Notes: generated by a model not told the origin, from the sequence alone. Positions 43,131 through 56,829 are shown, counted from the first letter of the stretch. The stretch is 56,874 bases of DNA from Hymenoscyphus infarciens (GCA_001414345.1 LLCB01000349.1:1-56874); one strand, 5' to 3'. Program-made: numbers and translations.

Positions 43131-44560
43131 TAGTTGAAGTATTCTATATCAAACGTTAGAACTTATATCGAATGTCTTCTGGTTCTTAGAGAGAAGGTCA
43201 AAGTATCTTATATCGAACATTGTATCTTGTATCGGGTATTGATATTTCCTTAACTCTAAAGCATTCGTCGAATGTAGAATCTTATAATAAACGTGGATTA
43301 CTGAAGAACGACTAACGAATGTTGAGACTTCTATTGAATGTTTTCTTCCGATTATGGAAATAATTGTCAAGGTACCTTCTGAAACGTAGTATCTTCTATG
43401 AACGTTCTAAAATATGTTTTTTTCTAATTTATCAAGAGAATGCCAAAGTCTTCTCTCAAACTTTAGAACTCAGTTCGGACATAAAGATCCAATTAGCTCA
43501 CAAGTATTTGTTGATATTCACTCGAACGTAGAAACTTGTAGTTACGATATACAACAAAACTCTAGACTCTTAAAAACAGCTTTTGAGTGCTTTTGGAAAT
43601 GCGATATGTAATAAATCTCTAGACTCTTAAGTATGTTTTACGATGCGACTAGATAAATTCCTAGCTTGGATACTGGCGTCCCGCTCCCCCATGAGCTATA
43701 CTCAGCTCATAAGTGGTTAAAAGATATCTATATCGAGTACAGTTCCAGCAACCTAATAGCTACTTGCTTGACCACTTCCACTCTGCATCTGAGATTTCCT
43801 TTGTAGATAACTCCGTACACTTTATTCAATTAGAAAGTCGTCTCGAGCTGTCGAACTACAAGCAAAATGATATTGAAACTTCCGAATGTCGAGTAATCGA
43901 GTAGCTAATTCGCACTCCAATTCGCTGCTCTCCTAGGTCTTTCGCTCTCTGGTGTCACTCCTCGTGCTTTTTTGGTATCAATTCGCTCCCCCAGGTTCCT
44001 TACTACTTGAGTGTGTCCGCTAATCTCCCTAACTCTCACTGTCCTCCTATGTCCTCCAGTGCCCACCTGCCTCCCTATTCATCTATCTCCCCCATCAACG
44101 TCAGGTTTATTGAAGTGAAATGAAACGATACTTAGCAACGAAATAAAAACAATGAATAGGGGTGGTAGTGAATAAGTGAAAAAAAGGTCTGATACGCTGA
44201 AAGTTAGCTTAATTCCCGTGTAATAGTGTTCTCTTTTCTGTTCAATTCAGTGAACTGGTTATTACCTCGTTTGGCTCACGAGTTGTGATCATATAGTGAA
44301 CTATAATATCGAAATTTCTCTTAAAGTTGTCCCAGATCTGCCAGACTGGACCCACTCTCTCTCAACCTAGGTCTCTCACTGAGTATCAATTTCGACTATA
44401 TCTTTGTTATCTACTTGAAATAGAGAAAAACTCCAAAGCCTAGTAATAAGTGTTAAAAGAAAAAGAAGGTATTCTATTCCAACTTAAATATTGTCTAGAA
44501 GTGAATTACAGTCAGTTGCGAATTAAGCTTGAATTTTAACGTTTTTTTATAATCTAAGCG
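43131..44560. other. Island of near-normal base composition, no gene
   Basis: CpA and TpG return here (for example TGGATACTGGCGTCCCGCTC near 43670). The longest frames are 63-73 codons without domains. The segment 43160-43400 has several TATCGAA(C/T) words in loose repetition. It is likely low-copy sequence that escaped RIP. Confidence 0.55.
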
Positions 44561-47535
44561 TTTTTGAAAAAAGCTCTCTCTCTACTATCTTATTTTACTC
44601 TTTACTTAATAACAACATGTGTTAGTATACTCTAGATAATAGGAAACGAGAGCTTTATATATCCTTTATTACTCTATAAACTTTTTATATATAAAATAGA
44701 AGTTTATAACTATATTCTACTTTTTAGAAGGCCTTATCAAGGTAGTAATAAGACCTTATAAGAGTAGTGAAATTTTTTTAAAAAAAGGGTTTTTTTTAAG
44801 AATTATCTATTTTTTAGTTTAATTTTATTATACTTACTTTAAATTAATAAGTAATATAGAAGAATGATAAATAGATATAGCGCTTCTTTCTAGCTATGCC
44901 TTGTCTCTTTTAGAGTACTTTTATTTTCTATCTTCTAAAGAAAAGAGAGAGAAAGCTTTTTTAAAAAAAAAGCTTAGATTATAAAAAAAGTAGGCAAATT
45001 CAAGTTTAACTCGTAAATCACTATACTTGACTTATAGTTTATATATTGAAAGTACCTAATACTTTTCTTATTCTATAAATATATTAGTATAGGGAATAGT
45101 ACAGTTCTCGTAGTTTTTGTCTAGTTTTGAATATACTAAACTATACTACGGTTTTAGTACTATTAGTAGAACTAAGTAATAAATTAATAAAACTAACTAT
45201 ATAAACTATTGTAGTTTTAAAAACTATAGGTAAAAAGAGCTACTATTTTTAACCTAAAAGTAGCTCTTTAGTAGTAACTAAAGTATTAACCTCTCTTATA
45301 ATTCTCTTATTATCTTCCTTCTCTAATACTCTAATCTCTCTTTTAACCTTTATTATAGTATCTTTTATATTAAGTAAACTAAACTAAGACTTTAAGTATA
45401 TAAGAGCGTTTACTAAGAGTATACTAAGATAGTTCTAACGATTAGTAATTATAATTTTAATACTAGAGAAAAGTCGCTCTAGCCTAGTAGATATAGTAGG
45501 TATTAAGAGTATATTAAGAGATACTTAAGTGAGATCTAGGTACTACTTTTATTAGATAGGCTTAAGCTACTATTTAATAGGATTTAAATATATTAGTATA
45601 ATAGAAGAGGTATAATAGTACTTGTATTTATTAGTAGTAGATATACTATTAATCTTATTAAAAGTAGTGTAAAGGAATAAAGAAAAGAGGTTATCGTTGT
45701 CTTTTAGAGTAGTAGTAGTAGTAGGATTATCGAGTAATACTAAGGTTATTAGACGATATTCCTTCTAGAGATTAAGTACTAAACCTCTAATAGAGTCTTA
45801 AAGAGCTTTTTCCTAATTCTTATTAATATTTTACTATTTAAGGCGTAGATTTAATATAAGTGTTATAGTATATACTAGTAAATTATTAGATAATTGATAA
45901 TATTTATTTAGCTTCTTCTAGCTTAAATTAAACATCTATAAGAGTATAGAGTCCTTTATAAACATCCTTTTACTACGCTTAAAAGCTAAGAGATAATAAT
46001 CTATTATAATAAGTACTTCTAAGAGTGTTAAATAATCTAACTTAATTGTCTTAGTAGTATACTTAAATTACTTTAAAAACTTATATATAATAAATATAAT
46101 ATACTAATTATTATTAAAGAGTATATTATCTTTATTATACTTAAAGTCTTTTTTCTTTTTTAAAGAAAAGTGCTTAAAGTAAAGAAGTATATCGTTTTTA
46201 TAAATAAGCGTATTATCTAATATAATTTACTAAGAATTCTACTATATACTATTATCTCTTTTAAGCCTTAATCCTATAATCTCTTTATATATTATAAGCT
46301 ATTAAATACTCCTTTAAATATATACTACGATGTTATAAAGTTTACTAAGAGGTTCGATTTTATACTAATTTTTAATATAATCTATTATTACTTAAAGTAC
46401 TAAAGGTTAATTAATATTATTATAATCGAAGGTATCTTTAGTTATACGAAAGAGGAAGGACTAGATAGTAAGGTTAATAATATAACTTATATAACGTATT
46501 TAATACTTAAGAGTAGTATAATTTAAGATTCTATATTTAAGATATATTTCTAAAAGATTAGTAAAAGTATTAAATAGAGTAAAAGAAGTACGTATTTAAC
46601 TATAGAGACTCTATTATTATATTATTATTTAAAGTGTTATCTATTTAAAAGTATTTTAAATTTTATATAAAACTCTAATTCTCTAAAACCTTAATAATCG
46701 CCTCTCTAAGATACTTATCTATATACGAGCCTTTAACTCCTTTAAAAGCTAATATTATTAATTAAAGCTTTCTATCTACTTCTATAAAATACGCTAGTAT
46801 ACTAAATATTATAAGATTATTTAGTAAGCTCTAGAGGTTATATAAGATATAGATCTTCGAGAGTATACTATTAAGTAGATAGTAGATTCGAACTTTTTAT
46901 ATATTATATTAGTTTTAGATCTATCTATAGATTATATAATATATAAATAGAAGCTAAACTAGTATATTAGGATTAAGATAGTATAAGAAGGCTTTAACCT
47001 TAGAAACCTCTACTAGCTTAAAAGCTAGAGAGTATATAATAATTACTTATACCTAGAGATATTTAAGTACTTTTAGATTAAATAAGATGCTATTACTATA
47101 GCTATTTCGACGTTGCTTTTTAGTGTTTTACTATACTAATTCTAAAGTAACCTTAATCTACTACTCTATACTATATACTATCTCTTAATAAGGTTCTTTG
47201 TCTAGAATCTTATAAACTTCGATTAAGTGTTTTTATATAATTCTAGTACTAGATAAGACTTAGTACTATTATATATAATACTTATAATCCTAGGAGTTCT
47301 TTTTCGTCGTTTAATACGTATATTTAGTATCGACATCTACTAAGAGTATATAGTTCTATACCTAAGAGTATCGTTACTTCGTATTTAACTTTTATATACG
47401 TTTACACTTCGAACTAGTAGATAAACTAGAGGAAACTAAATAAGACGAGTTAGTAGAAGGAGACCTACTAGGTACGCGTAAAAGTGCTTATTCCTAGTCT
47501 ATATCTTCGTCTTCTAGTTCGTTATTTAAGGTAGC
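44561..47535. other. AT-rich RIP-like block
   Basis: Almost 3 kb with CpA/TpG close to absent and no open frame over 60 codons. This is typical of an old, heavily mutated transposon. The family cannot be told by reading. Confidence 0.65.
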
Positions 47536-47780
47536 CAGTGTTAAGGTTTTCAGTTGATACCACACCACTATAAGAATATACGACATAAGCCTCGTTGTAG
47601 AGATGATTGTTCTTATGATCCCGAGAGTCAAAGTAACCTTTTATCTATCTCAGAACCCTCACTCACCAGAGACAGGATCAATTTTCCATGATGAAACCCA
47701 GTGATAGTCAAAGCTAAGCAAGTCCTTAGACAGTAGGCAAAAAGCCTAGACCTAAAGTCTAGAGCTTCAGCCACTTCATA
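47536..47780. other. Normal-composition island, left half
   Basis: A short segment with balanced composition directly left of TIR element copy 2. Together with 48433-50240 it looks like one unmutated island into which the element inserted. Confidence 0.5.
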
Positions 47781-48432
47781 CGGTATCCTAAACGCACTAA
47801 AAAGTTAGATTAACTAAATCGCAAATAGGAAATTTAAAATCGTAAAGTATTACTTTTTACAAGTATAAAATATAATATTTTTTAATTTAAGTTCCTGCTC
47901 TCTTCTCTCTTCTTCTCCTCTCTCCCCTCTCTTTATATTAAGACTAGATAGTCTTTAATATAGTAACTAATTAGAGAATAGAGAGGGATTATATATATTA
48001 CGTATATAGCTGTGAAATCGCCTCTCACCTTCTTACCTCTTTACTATTACGTAACTATTATATTATATTTCTAGTATTATTTCTAGATAAATAATAAAAA
48101 GGGGAAGAGAGAGAGGAAGAGAGGAAGAGTAAGACTATATTTACTTCCTTAACTCCTTTTGCCTACGCTAGGAAAGGTTTACTTACTCTCTTACTCTCTT
48201 CCTCTACCTCTCTACCTATACTCTCACCTACACTCTCTTAGTATACGTAATATATAGAAGAATTGGTAGGATAAGTAGCAAGAGAGTAAGTAGATAGTCT
48301 AATTTAATTTAAGATTTAATATAGCTCTTAGAAGCCTTAGTTAATCTAGCTATATTTACTTAAATCTTGTAATTTACGATTTACGATTTACGATTTGGTC
48401 GAATCCGCCTTTTTAGTACATCTAGGACGCTC
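47781..48432. mobile_element. 652-bp TIR element, copy 2 (MITE-like, RIP-mutated)
   Basis: Terminal inverted repeats of ~45 bp: left CGGTATCCTAAACGCACTAA and, reverse-complemented, right GAGCGTCCTAGATGTACTAA. Flanking TA at 47779-47780 and 48433-48434. The whole length aligns with 41506-42146, including a pyrimidine tract, TATTAAGACTAGATAGTCTT and triplicate TTTACGATT near the right end. Copy 2 keeps more C and G (TCCTA against TTCTA in copy 1). Confidence 0.82.
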
Positions 48433-50240
48433 TAATTTAGGAAATGTAGTTCAACTTTCACTCGAAAAGAATTTTCAAATCAACGGCTAAAACCAAAGTA
48501 ATAGCATAAAGCACATCGGCTCTTTTACTGAAATTACTAGACGTTATGTTCTCTCTTTTCTAGTTGCTAATATTCGGATCATTGATTAGCTTGCTATAAA
48601 AGCATCCTGCTTCGATGTTGAAGACGTACAGACTTACCCGGATCCCAACTCAGTCTATGTCTCAAAGTCTGAAATGAACTTGGTATAATTGAAGATAAAC
48701 ATCAATTTGAACTCTCCCTCCTTGAAAGAAAACAACTTCTAGCTGACTCCGAAGAAGCTACTTACTGTAATCAACGAGTGAATCTCGCTCTCTTTCACAT
48801 TTTCTCTTTATAAAATGCGTGACTTAGGTGGAGCAAGACAAACAGTGAGTTGAGCAAGGCACCAACTTTGATAACGTCTTGAAGGAGATTAAGGATCCAA
48901 TGAAAGCGATTTATTTCAGATATTACGAGTACCAAATCGACCCCTAGCATTTGATCAACTTACATACGTACTCTAATTTACATTTCTTTCCCTCGAAAGA
49001 AACCGCCAAAATCGACAACAGCTATTAAAACGACAATAGAAACCCTCTCAATGATTCTTTCTACCTTGTACTTGAGAATCATCAACCGACTAAACTTCAA
49101 AGCTCTTCTACATATTATGATTTTCATCATGACCTCATATATTCTTTCTCTTTTGAAAAAAAAAAGTATTATCCCGCGGTTCATCTCCTGAGATGTGAAT
49201 ACCTGTGTTGCAGCACTTGTTCTCTCACCGGCAAGTCTTCTCTCCTTTTTATAGTGGCGGTCTCTAATAATCTAAGTACAAATCTCAAAACCCTTCTTGT
49301 TCGATTGATAGTTTCTTGACTTATATGATACCGAGTCCACTATAATTCTCGCTTAAAACATCCGCTAGATAGTCTTGTTTACTAAAAGTTGTCGGTAATA
49401 GCTAGTAAAAAGGATGTTCCTAAACTAGAGAGATATACATAAGAACAGAAAGATATCTTGATAATAAGCAAACCAGCTAGAGACAACAGCCTATACTATT
49501 CTATTCACCTACCAAAGTTACCCACGACTCTTCTTCGGTCTGTTCTTTCGTATTCTACCTACATTCTGCCACATTCTTAGAGAAAGACCTTTTAACTAAC
49601 TTTTAGCTAGCTACCTACTTCTGATAAGTATTTGAATTCTATCTAAATAAGTAAAGTAAAACCCCTATATATATCTCATTTGAAAGTAAATTTAAATCAA
49701 CAGTACCTCTCAAAGCGACAGCAAGACTCTATTCAACGTTCTTAGTTACTAAAAGACCTCTCAAGTAGTAAGTAAATTGCATAAAGTCTGGAAGGTCAGA
49801 TAGCGCTATCAGTATTTGCAGGAGAGCCAGGTGCGCGGGAACAAGAATCATGGATTGTTTTTGATAATGGTTGTAAATGTCTATAGACCACTTTCAACTC
49901 AGAAACAAGACTCTTTAACCTCGTGAGGCCTGCTGAGAATTTCTTAGAAGTATCAATCTATGGTTGGTTGGTGAATGGAGTTTTAAAGTCGATATATAAG
50001 ACTGAAAAGAATAGTAAAGGCAATAGCCCATTCCATTCACCTTCCCAAGTCTATCACCACTCCGCTTTTAGAAGACAGCCCGGCCAGGATGTTTATCTTT
50101 CGCTAGTCTACTTTCCGTGTGTTTTGTTGACCAGACTGAGTTCTCTACATATTTCACGCTACTCATGTCTTTTCCTAGTCCCAGTGTGGTCGATAGTATT
50201 TAGAATATTATACTACCACGATATATTGTTAGAAACCCAC
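48433..50240. other. Normal-composition island, right half
   Basis: Balanced composition with no recognisable gene. The longest frame is 138 codons (49923-50339, plus) and runs into AT-rich DNA, without domains. It might include decayed low-copy sequence. Confidence 0.5.
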
Positions 50241-50799
50241 TTTAATACGCACTATTTATACTATTTAAATACTACGATATCCAAAAATATTATCCTTTAT
50301 ATTGTTGGTATTTTAATTAATATTATAATAATATCGTAGTATTGCTAAGCCTAACTATTTAAGCTTTTTACCTCGGATTTTGACTCTACTTCTTTTTAGC
50401 CTTATCTTTTGAAACTATATAGTATAACGTATAGTATAGAAAACATATTACTAAATAGCTAGAAGTATAGATCTATTTAAATAGAGTCTTTTAAAAAAAG
50501 AATCGTATAGATAGCTTATAGATTAGCCTTATAAGCTCCTATATAGTTTATATTAATAAAAGTAGGCTATATAAGATATTGAATTTTAATAATACTAAGG
50601 ACTAATTCGACGATAATAACGTTAGTTAACTAGATAAATTAAAATTTCTTAGAGTATTAAACTTATTAAGCTTAGCTCTTTATTTATATATAAAAATAAT
50701 AAATTATATAGTATTATTACTATATAGTTTTAAAGTAATAGAAGTGTATATAGAAAAAGTATAAATAGCTTTATTTTGAGCAGTGTTTTAGCTTTCCCC
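50241..50799. other. AT-rich RIP-like sequence
   Basis: CpA/TpG-poor sequence with stops in all frames. It joins the island on the left to the CTAGG-rich repeat zone on the right. Confidence 0.55.
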
Positions 50800-51330
50800 G
50801 TCTTAGTTAGCCTAGTACTTAGAATAGAATAGGCTACTTACCTAGATAAGGATAGAAGAGGCTAGGCTAGATTAGGATTAAGGCTAGGCTAAGTTTAGCA
50901 GGCTAGGTACTCTAACTAGGATAAGAGTGGCTAGGAAAGTTCTAAAAACAGGATAAAAGTAGCTAGGCAGATGAAAAAAGGAGGCTAGGCTAGAGTAGGA
51001 TTAGGAAGGTAACTCTCTAATTAGGACCTAGACCCTCTTTTCTACTTAAGACTCTCTTTTCTACCCGCCTTCTAGATATTAAGCGAAATTAGCAACCTAG
51101 ACCCTCTTTTCTACCTACCTTTTAAGCTTTAAGCGAAATTACCTAGCCTAACTCTTCCTATCCTAGCCTCTCTATTTAGCAAGGAAAGGTAAGCAAGTAC
51201 TATAGAATAGAAGTAGCTAGGAAAGCTAGAATTTAAGGATAGGAGAAGGCGGGATAGCCTTAAAATAGAGGTAGGAAGGAGAAGAAGCGTCGAGGTAGAA
51301 TAGGATAACAGATTAGGCGAGGAAACCTAA
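50800..51330. repeat. AGGCTAGG-rich repeat zone with inverted symmetry
   Basis: The left half is filled with GGCTAGG/GGATTAGG words on the plus strand and the right end with CCTAGCC/CCTATCC. Within it, CCTAGACCCTCTTTTCTAC plus AAGCGAAATTA is repeated in tandem about 55 bp apart (near 51028-51085 and 51094-51145). It is G-rich compared with its surroundings. Confidence 0.6.
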
Positions 51331-51499
51331 AACACTAATTTTGAGAAAAAGTAGGCTTCTACGCTTACGAGTTATTAAAAGATATACCTTTTAGTATTAC
51401 GATATTCCTATAATATTATTACGTATTTGAGTACGTACTATTACGATACTATAATAATATATTAATCTAAAATACTATAGTATTTTATTACGATAATAC

Positions 51500-51800
51500 T
51501 ATCGACTACACTGCCTAGTTCTCCTCGCCATAGTACTAAGTTGCTCCTAGCTACTAATATTCGCCACGGATAAACTTACCGCTATAACCCACTTCTCTAT
51601 TTCTATCTCATTGCGGAACTTTCATCCCGACCCCTACCTAAAACCCCTCTTTTCATTCGAAAAACACCTTTTCGATAGCACTCTTAAGATCGATGAAATG
51701 TGCTAAATTGATAAGATAAAAACCCTTATAAACCAAACGTAATATTTCGAGAGTAGAAGGCGAGTCTAATAATATACAAAGCACCGAGAATCTAAGAATA
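51500..51800. other. Small normal-composition island
   Basis: About 300 bp with CpA/TpG present (CTCATTGCGGAACTTTCATC) between mutated stretches. No gene is seen. Confidence 0.5.
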
Positions 51801-52426
51801 GTTGATTCAGGTTCTTATAAGAGAGCTAGATAGTAGCTTGAAAGCAACAAGTCTGAATAAACTAGCGGCATCTCTGAAGATCTTAAGACTATTATAGCTA
51901 GTTATAGAACCTTAGAAGTAGTTGAAGAATAAAGATTCTAGTCGTAGAAAGAGATCTAGAATCTTAGAAGTGAAGAAGATAGCATAGTGAGAAACTTCCT
52001 CTCTAGGTAGGTAGAGGAATTTCTCTCTCTAGAAACCTGCCTTTCTAAGTATAGATATTATCCTTTAAGCCTATATAAGCCGAGGGCCTCTCACTTTCCT
52101 AATTTAGAGAAGTGCGAGATAAAACTAAATATAAGATAGAAGAAGCAGACGAGATTCTCTCTCTAATTTCTCTTCTACTATTAGAAGCTCTAGAGCTTAA
52201 AAGGAAGTAATATTATTCACTACTCTTTTAAAACAAAGAGACGTTAGTAGCTATATAATTCTTTTAAGAATCTAAAAAACTTATAATAAGAAAACTTAGT
52301 AGTACTCTTTAAATAGCCTTTAAGTTATCTACTATCTCTAACGTCTAAATTCTAAACTAAACTATATACTTATAATTGAATAGTAAACTTATATAGCTTT
52401 ACTAAAATAAAGAATATTAAAAATCT

Positions 52427-52526
52427 ATAATAGTACGAAATATATACAACTATAGAAGAGGTATATAGAAGTGCGTTTAGTAGAATAACGTATATAAATA
52501 CTAGGCTCTAATATAGAAGAAAAGGC
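52427..52526. repeat. ~100-bp direct repeat, copy 1
   Basis: It shares about 85-90% of bases with 53948-54048 in the same orientation, including TATAGAAGAGGTATATA and ATACTAGGCTCTAATATAGA. It adjoins the mutated LTR-like copy and may be its distal end. Confidence 0.75.
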
Positions 52527-52760
52527 TAAACTAGCCTTTTCGAGGTTTAGACGATATAAAAGAGATATAAAACCGAATAATAATATATATTAGCTAATAT
52601 AAAAGCCTAAACTCTACGAAGTACGTCTGAAAGTCTAGATAGACGTATAGACGTACGTAATCTTCCTAAATTAGATAATATAAAACAACAACTACTAAAA
52701 GCTAAATATACTATAGCTGAACCTTAGATATAGCAGGTACTCCTAGCTATCTAGAATAGC
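52525..52760 (-). mobile_element. RIP-mutated LTR-like copy
   Basis: In reverse orientation it matches 56311-56450: AGCAGGTACTCCTAGCTATCTAGAA here against GGCAGGTACTCCCAGCTATCTAGGA there, then GCTAATATAAAAGCCT in both. Differences are mostly C-to-T or G-to-A in this copy, plus an insertion of ~30 bp. This is direct evidence of RIP in the window. Confidence 0.72.
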
Positions 52761-53254
52761 CTAGATAATAGACTATTATAAAATCGATAGTAGTCTATAA
52801 AATAATAAAAACTCTCTAATTAATAATAAATAAAAACTATATAAACTTAGCTTACTACTTTCTATTTCTAAGAAATAAAAGAATTATTACTATAATAAAT
52901 AAAGTATAGTAATAAATTCTCTAATAGTAATATTTTCTTAGAAGAGTAGAATTAAATTAATATTATCTAAGGTTTTAATTAAACTTATCTTTCTTAAGAT
53001 TAGAAAAGATAGAGTTTATATTTAGCTAAATATAAAAAGAAACTAACTAAGTAGCTATAGCGTTTTCATTCTTCTAGTCTATTAAATATACCTTTCTAAG
53101 CTAATTTAGTTATTCTTCTAGTCTTACTTTTCACTCTCGCTTTTCTTCTCTTAGCTAATTAAATTACTCGATTCTTCTTTTCTATTCTAGTCTAAAGAGT
53201 ATTTAAAGCTTTTCTATATTATAAAAATATTTCGTATACTAGTAGAATAGCTTT

Positions 53255-53325
53255 ATACTAGATATACTAGGTATATTAGATATACTAGATATACTAGATA
53301 TACTAGGTATACTAGTATATAGCGC
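53255..53325 (+). repeat. 10-bp tandem repeat (ATACTAGRTA)n
   Basis: About six or seven units of TATACTAG(A/G) in tandem, slightly imperfect. Confidence 0.85.
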
Positions 53326-53947
53326 TAAAGCGGCTACTATTTAGTCTTAATATATAGAGACTAAGGCTAACTAACCTAACCTCTAATACTAGAGATATTA
53401 TAGCTAACCTACTATCTAACTAACGATACTAAGACTAGTCCGCTATCTAACTTCTAATACTAGCGCTATTAAGGCCGACCTACTATCTAATATATAATAC
53501 TAAGTCTAATACGTTCTTTGAGTTCTAAGATTATATTACTATATAACTAGCTTTCTATCTTTTTAGATACTATCTAGCTCTATAAAACTATAACGTATTA
53601 AAAAAGCAAAGTATATAAGTAAAAGATAGAAGATATATAGAAGTTAATAGATAGATATAGAGTAGATTAGAATATATAAATAGTAACTTATATACTCTCT
53701 ACTAGTACTTCTAGTATATCTAGTATAAAGTATACTAGCTATTATATCTATTATAACTAGTATTATAATAGTATATTTAAAGCTTAAGTATATTCGATAT
53801 ACTAGATATATTAAATATACTAATAGTATATCTAGTTCTTAAAAGTTTTTATAATATAAGCTTAGTAGATAGATAGACTAGATAAGACGTTTATTTTATA
53901 AACTAATAAATTAAGAGATAGTCGATTACTAGCTATAGATTATAATT

Positions 53948-54048
53948 ATAATAGTACGAAATACATACTACTATAGAAGAGGTATATAAGAGTACGTTTA
54001 GTAGAATAATATATATAGATACTAGGCTCTAATATAGAAGAAAAGGAA
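53948..54048. repeat. ~100-bp direct repeat, copy 2
   Basis: Partner of 52427-52526, same strand, with a few substitutions. Only this part of the element is present here. Confidence 0.75.
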
Positions 54049-56655
54049 AAACTATTCTTCTTCTATACTAAGTATAAACATCTATATATAAGTGATTAGA
54101 GACTACTAAGTTCTAATAGAATAATAACTAAACCCTTTCTAATATAGCTACTAAAATAATAAGAGCTTTAAAGCTAAATATATAAGACTTTAAAGTAAAA
54201 TATATAATATCTAATCCTTACTCTCTTTAGTACTTTTCTTCTTATAAGTTATAGAGGTATTAGCAGTTTTATAAATATTAATAATTTAGAATAGCGTACT
54301 ATTATATCCTCTCTTCTTTAAAAAGACTTATTCTAAGTCTTTAGTTATTAATTAGTATAGTATTAGGTTAACTAGAGCATTATTTACGTATTTATTATAA
54401 AGAATATAACTTATCTACTATTATAGTATCTAGTAGTCGAGGTAGAGTTAGTAACTAATAGTATTATTATTTATAAGATAATCGCTCTTTATTTACTATT
54501 TTATACTATATAATAATAGATATAAATAGAAAAGAGGCTAATTATTAGCTATTAGATAGAAAGTAGTATACTATTATAGAGTTATTATATTCTTACTATT
54601 ATTATATATTATAATAGTAATTATTAAGTAATAAATAATAATTATAAAGTAATAGCTATTAGTAGACGACTTCTCTCTAATTCTAACTTCTCTTCTTCTT
54701 TTCTTTTTATCTAAAATAATATATATATAGTAAGAATACCTTCTAATTAGATATATCCTTATATACTAACTTATATTCTAGAATATATATATATATTATA
54801 TATATATATATAAAAGTAAGTCTTTCTCTCCTTAATTAGGCCTAATTCGAGGCTAATCTAATATAGTAAAATACCTCTCCTATGTTCTTCTAGTACGCTT
54901 CTAGCTACCTACTAAGTCTACTACGTTTAGTACCTTTAGGTAAAATCTTAGAATAAAGATTATATATACGCTTTTAAGAAGCCGAAGTCGAAGAAGTATA
55001 ATTACTACGTAGAGTAGAATACTATATATATTCTAGTAAGTTTAATCTCGAATATATATTAAATCTATTCTAACTTAGGTAGTTACTATAGTTTATTAAG
55101 AAGGAATTTAATAAGCTTAAGCTTAAGAAGAAGAAAAGAGAGATTAAGAAGACTACTAAGGCCTTAGATAAAGTATTAGTTATTACTAGTATAGAGATAC
55201 TAAAGAATAGTTTAGAGGTATAGTTCACTCTTCTAAAGAAGACTTAGACACTTCGTACTAAGGTTATTATAAGTACTTCTTACTTATTAGAGGGGTTTTA
55301 GTTACTAATAATTAATAGTTCTTATACTATATTATAGAGAGTAGGACCTCTATCTAAACCTAGGTTCGAGTTCTCTTTAAGGCTTATCTAAAAAGTTTAT
55401 AGACATCCTCTTCTAAGCTAGTTATAAGAGGTTATTAAGGTAAGAAGTATACTTATAAAGAGAAGGTAGAGGAAGAGCTAGTTTAAGCTTCTTATACTTA
55501 AAAGAGTAAGAAGGATAATAAGTTAGAGAAAGGAGAGGCTATAGTCTAAAGAGAGTTAGTAAGCTCTATTTTAGTAGTAACTTAGTCTTAGTTCTTTACT
55601 TTATTAACTTTGAATATTCTTATTAGTTAGTATTTTATCTTAGGTTTTTATTATAAGTTCCTTATTAAAGGTAACTAGAATTAGAGAGTATTAATAGAGT
55701 TTTATAAATTAACTCTTTTATCTAATTCTTATCTAATTCCTATATATTAATCTATTTAAAGAGGAGTTAGAGTAGTTCTAGCTATTCTAGATATTTAGTA
55801 TAAAAGTCTCTTAAATAATATAGTAAACTCTAAAAATTATCTATAAGATACTAAGTAGGATCTAAATCGTATCTAACTTATTTTACCTAGTACTATAGCT
55901 ATTTTCTAAAAAGTCTATTACTAAGTATTTCTTAAACCTTCTATTCTTATATATCTTAAATAATATCTAATAGAGGCTTTAAAGCCTCTTATCCTAGTAG
56001 AAGAGTATTTAGATTCTTTAAAAGTATATTAAGAGTAAAAACATTATAAATTAATAATCCTTCTAGAAGTTTTAGCTTATAGAAGTATCTTATATAATCT
56101 AGTATTTTAAAAGGTCTTATCTACTATTTAGTAAGCTTTTAACTAGAACGATTTATCTTAAGATTCTTAGTAGATAAGTAGACTTTATCTCTAATATCTT
56201 AGTTAATAGCTCTTTAGTATTAATTTATACTATCTTTTATTCTTTTCTAAGCCTTATCTATATTATCTTTTACTATCTCCTAAGTTGTGACGGCATGCCG
56301 TCATCCTAGATAGCTGGGAGTACCTGCCACATATAAGGTTTCGGCAGTTGTTGTCTTATATTGTCTGTTTTAGGAAGGTTACGTAGGTTCAGGCTTTTAT
56401 ATTAGCCGACGTATAACGTTGGTCGGTTTCGGACCCTTTTGTACTGTCCGAACCTCTTGTATATTAGCATTGTTTAGAGCTGTCTTCGCTCTTTATCTTT
56501 AGTTTTCGCGTTAATAACCACGAATAGACTACTTCTCTACTCTACTCCTGCCTTGTTATTACATTAAACTAAAGGTCTCTCTTCTTATTAGGCTCTTAAC
56601 CTCACTTCTATTCTAGCCTCCCTGCCGCCGACTCTGCGACCCCCTTTTTTTTAAA

Positions 56656-56735
56656 CAGCTCCTAGATACCTACGTATATGCTCCGAGACTCCCTTTTCGA
56701 ACAGCTCCTAGATAACTACGTATATGCTCTACGAC
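56656..56735 (+). repeat. 46-bp-spaced direct repeat
   Basis: ACAGCTCCTAGATA(C/A)CTACG followed by TATATGCTC occurs at 56656 and again at 56702. Confidence 0.85.
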
Positions 56736-56829
56736 CCTACGGCTTCGGTCCTCTTTATAGCACCGAACCCCTTTAAACGGCTTCCTAGACCCCTCGCCAG
56801 CGACTCTCGAATCGACACCAAGCTCAAGA

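Larger units (their letters stand above)
51801..56285. other. AT-rich RIP-like block with LTR remnants
   Basis: 4.5 kb without usable frames. It includes a mutated LTR-like copy (52525-52760), a second partial copy of its end (53948-54048), a 10-bp tandem repeat (53255-53325) and (AT)n near 54780-54815. From about 55100 to 55560 the plus strand is purine-rich (many AAG/GAG words), as decayed coding sequence of a retroelement might be. Confidence 0.6.
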
